Below, one piece after another: positions 14,050 through 14,624 of a DNA stretch of 14,624 nt. The first letter of the stretch is position 1. The number at the start of each line of letters is the position of its first letter. The notes beneath the pieces are model-generated. The model saw only the letters and a program-made list of their open reading frames with translations. It made no database searches and was not told where the DNA came from. Source of the DNA: Anaerolineaceae bacterium. GTDB lineage: Bacteria; Planctomycetota; Phycisphaerae; FEN-1346; JAACEH01. The stretch is from NCBI GenBank assembly GCA_011682595.1, contig JAACEH010000008.1:1-14624 (forward strand). The letters run 5' to 3'. The translations under genes were made by a program, and so were the position numbers.

Positions 14050-14624
14050 GTGTTCGACCTGCTGGAAGCGAAACCCTCTGACATGGAGCTGCAACTTTAC
14101 CTGCGGCCGATCCATCCGGAATTCTTCAAGATCTTCGCCTGGCGGTCCTTCGAGGGACCGGGCTACGAGGCTGAACTCTGGATCACCGGGCTCAGCCACG
14201 TCCTGACCGTCCGGAGCATGAGCCCCGGCGGCCGCCCTGCCGAACGATGCGTCACCGAGGTCATCGGACCGGCCGACCTGCCCCTGCCGAAGCGCGGCCG
14301 TGTCGAGTCGCTCGACCTCAAGGGCGAGGACGAGGCCACATTCGCCCTGCGAAACGGATTCCGCTACCACCTGACCTACCACATCGAACGTCTGGCCGAG
14401 GACGTCTTCGCCGCCACCTACGAGGACCTGCGCAAACAGGGCCGCAGCGCCGAGGGCGTGGCCTGCGAGTACCGCCTCGAGGGCCGGGAACGAGCCATGT
14501 GGCCCCTGGCCTTTGTCATGCCCACCCACATCCGCGGCGGCTTTCTGCTCCACGCATTCCACTGCTTCCCCGACCAGGCGACCATCCTCAAGACCCAGAC
14601 CCTGATCGAACTGCCCAAGCGATA
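14050..14624 (+). CDS. DUF2617 family protein (stop codon cut by window edge)
   Basis: 191 residues, essentially complete: the last two bases, ta, are probably the first two of the stop codon. Recognised by the overall pattern of DUF2617 proteins: LQLYLRPIHPEFF near the start, a stretch of beta strands ending in TEVIGPADLPLP, a central FRYHLTYHIERL, and the C-terminal CFPDQATILKTQTLIEL. The function of the family is not known. There is no signal peptide or membrane helix, so it is cytoplasmic. I chose GTG 14050, which has AGAGG about 8 nt upstream. An in-frame ATG at 13996 lies only 5 bp after the TATAAT box and would precede the transcript start. It is divergent from the lipoprotein gene. 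Confidence 0.78.
   Translation, partial: MFDLLEAKPSDMELQLYLRPIHPEFFKIFAWRSFEGPGYEAELWITGLSHVLTVRSMSPGGRPAERCVTEVIGPADLPLPKRGRVESLDLKGEDEATFALRNGFRYHLTYHIERLAEDVFAATYEDLRKQGRSAEGVACEYRLEGRERAMWPLAFVMPTHIRGGFLLHAFHCFPDQATILKTQTLIELPKR

Overview
The window is GC-rich, densely coded bacterial DNA. The best guide to its origin is a set of protein families. A J-domain-like protein carries the DPYRNWLGV...PPSHYALLGL motif, which I know mainly from Planctomycetota. There is also a Hanks-type kinase with a transmembrane anchor and TPR-like tail, and a DUF2617 protein of the kind common in planctomycetes. A planctomycete, possibly of the Phycisphaerae side, is my inference; no marker gene in the window fixes it.

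Region 1 (1-5294, all minus strand) is a compact Tad/Flp pilus operon. Reading with transcription it is cpaF/tadA-type ATPase, two tiny Flp-like prepilins, a CpaA/TadV-type prepilin peptidase, a TadE-like minor pilin with two extra membrane helices, and a membrane Ser/Thr kinase that runs off the left edge. The kinase can start at an ATGA overlap with the TadE-like gene, so it looks like part of the operon. TadB/TadC, secretin, RcpC/CpaB and TadZ are not in the window.

Region 2 (5295-9514) holds a chaperone/phospho-signalling module. A lidless Hsp70 (minus) and an FHA-transmembrane protein (plus) diverge from a 218-bp gap with two good sigma70-type promoters. A membrane-anchored J-like protein without HPD (minus, TTG start) converges on the FHA gene, and the two stop codons abut with no base between them.

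Region 3 (9515-10519) has two divergent tRNA genes, Val(UAC) on minus and Leu(GAG) on plus, both with encoded CCA and consensus promoters, then a small two-helix membrane protein on plus.

Region 4 (10520-13828, minus strand) reads lipoprotein, structured repeat, signal-peptide/HEAT-like/PDZ protein, rfbB (dTDP-glucose 4,6-dehydratase) and amidohydrolase. From the divergent side a DUF2617 gene leaves the window on plus.

The most unusual non-coding feature is a family of hairpin repeats built on CATG stems and a GCTTG loop. They sit directly behind the stop codons of hsp70, rfbB and the lipoprotein gene. The copy at 13483-13616 is a complete inverted-repeat element that can fold into a three-way junction, and its right end supplies the lipoprotein stop codon. 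Copies at 11519 and 13510 differ by a compensatory base-pair change, which argues that the fold is maintained.
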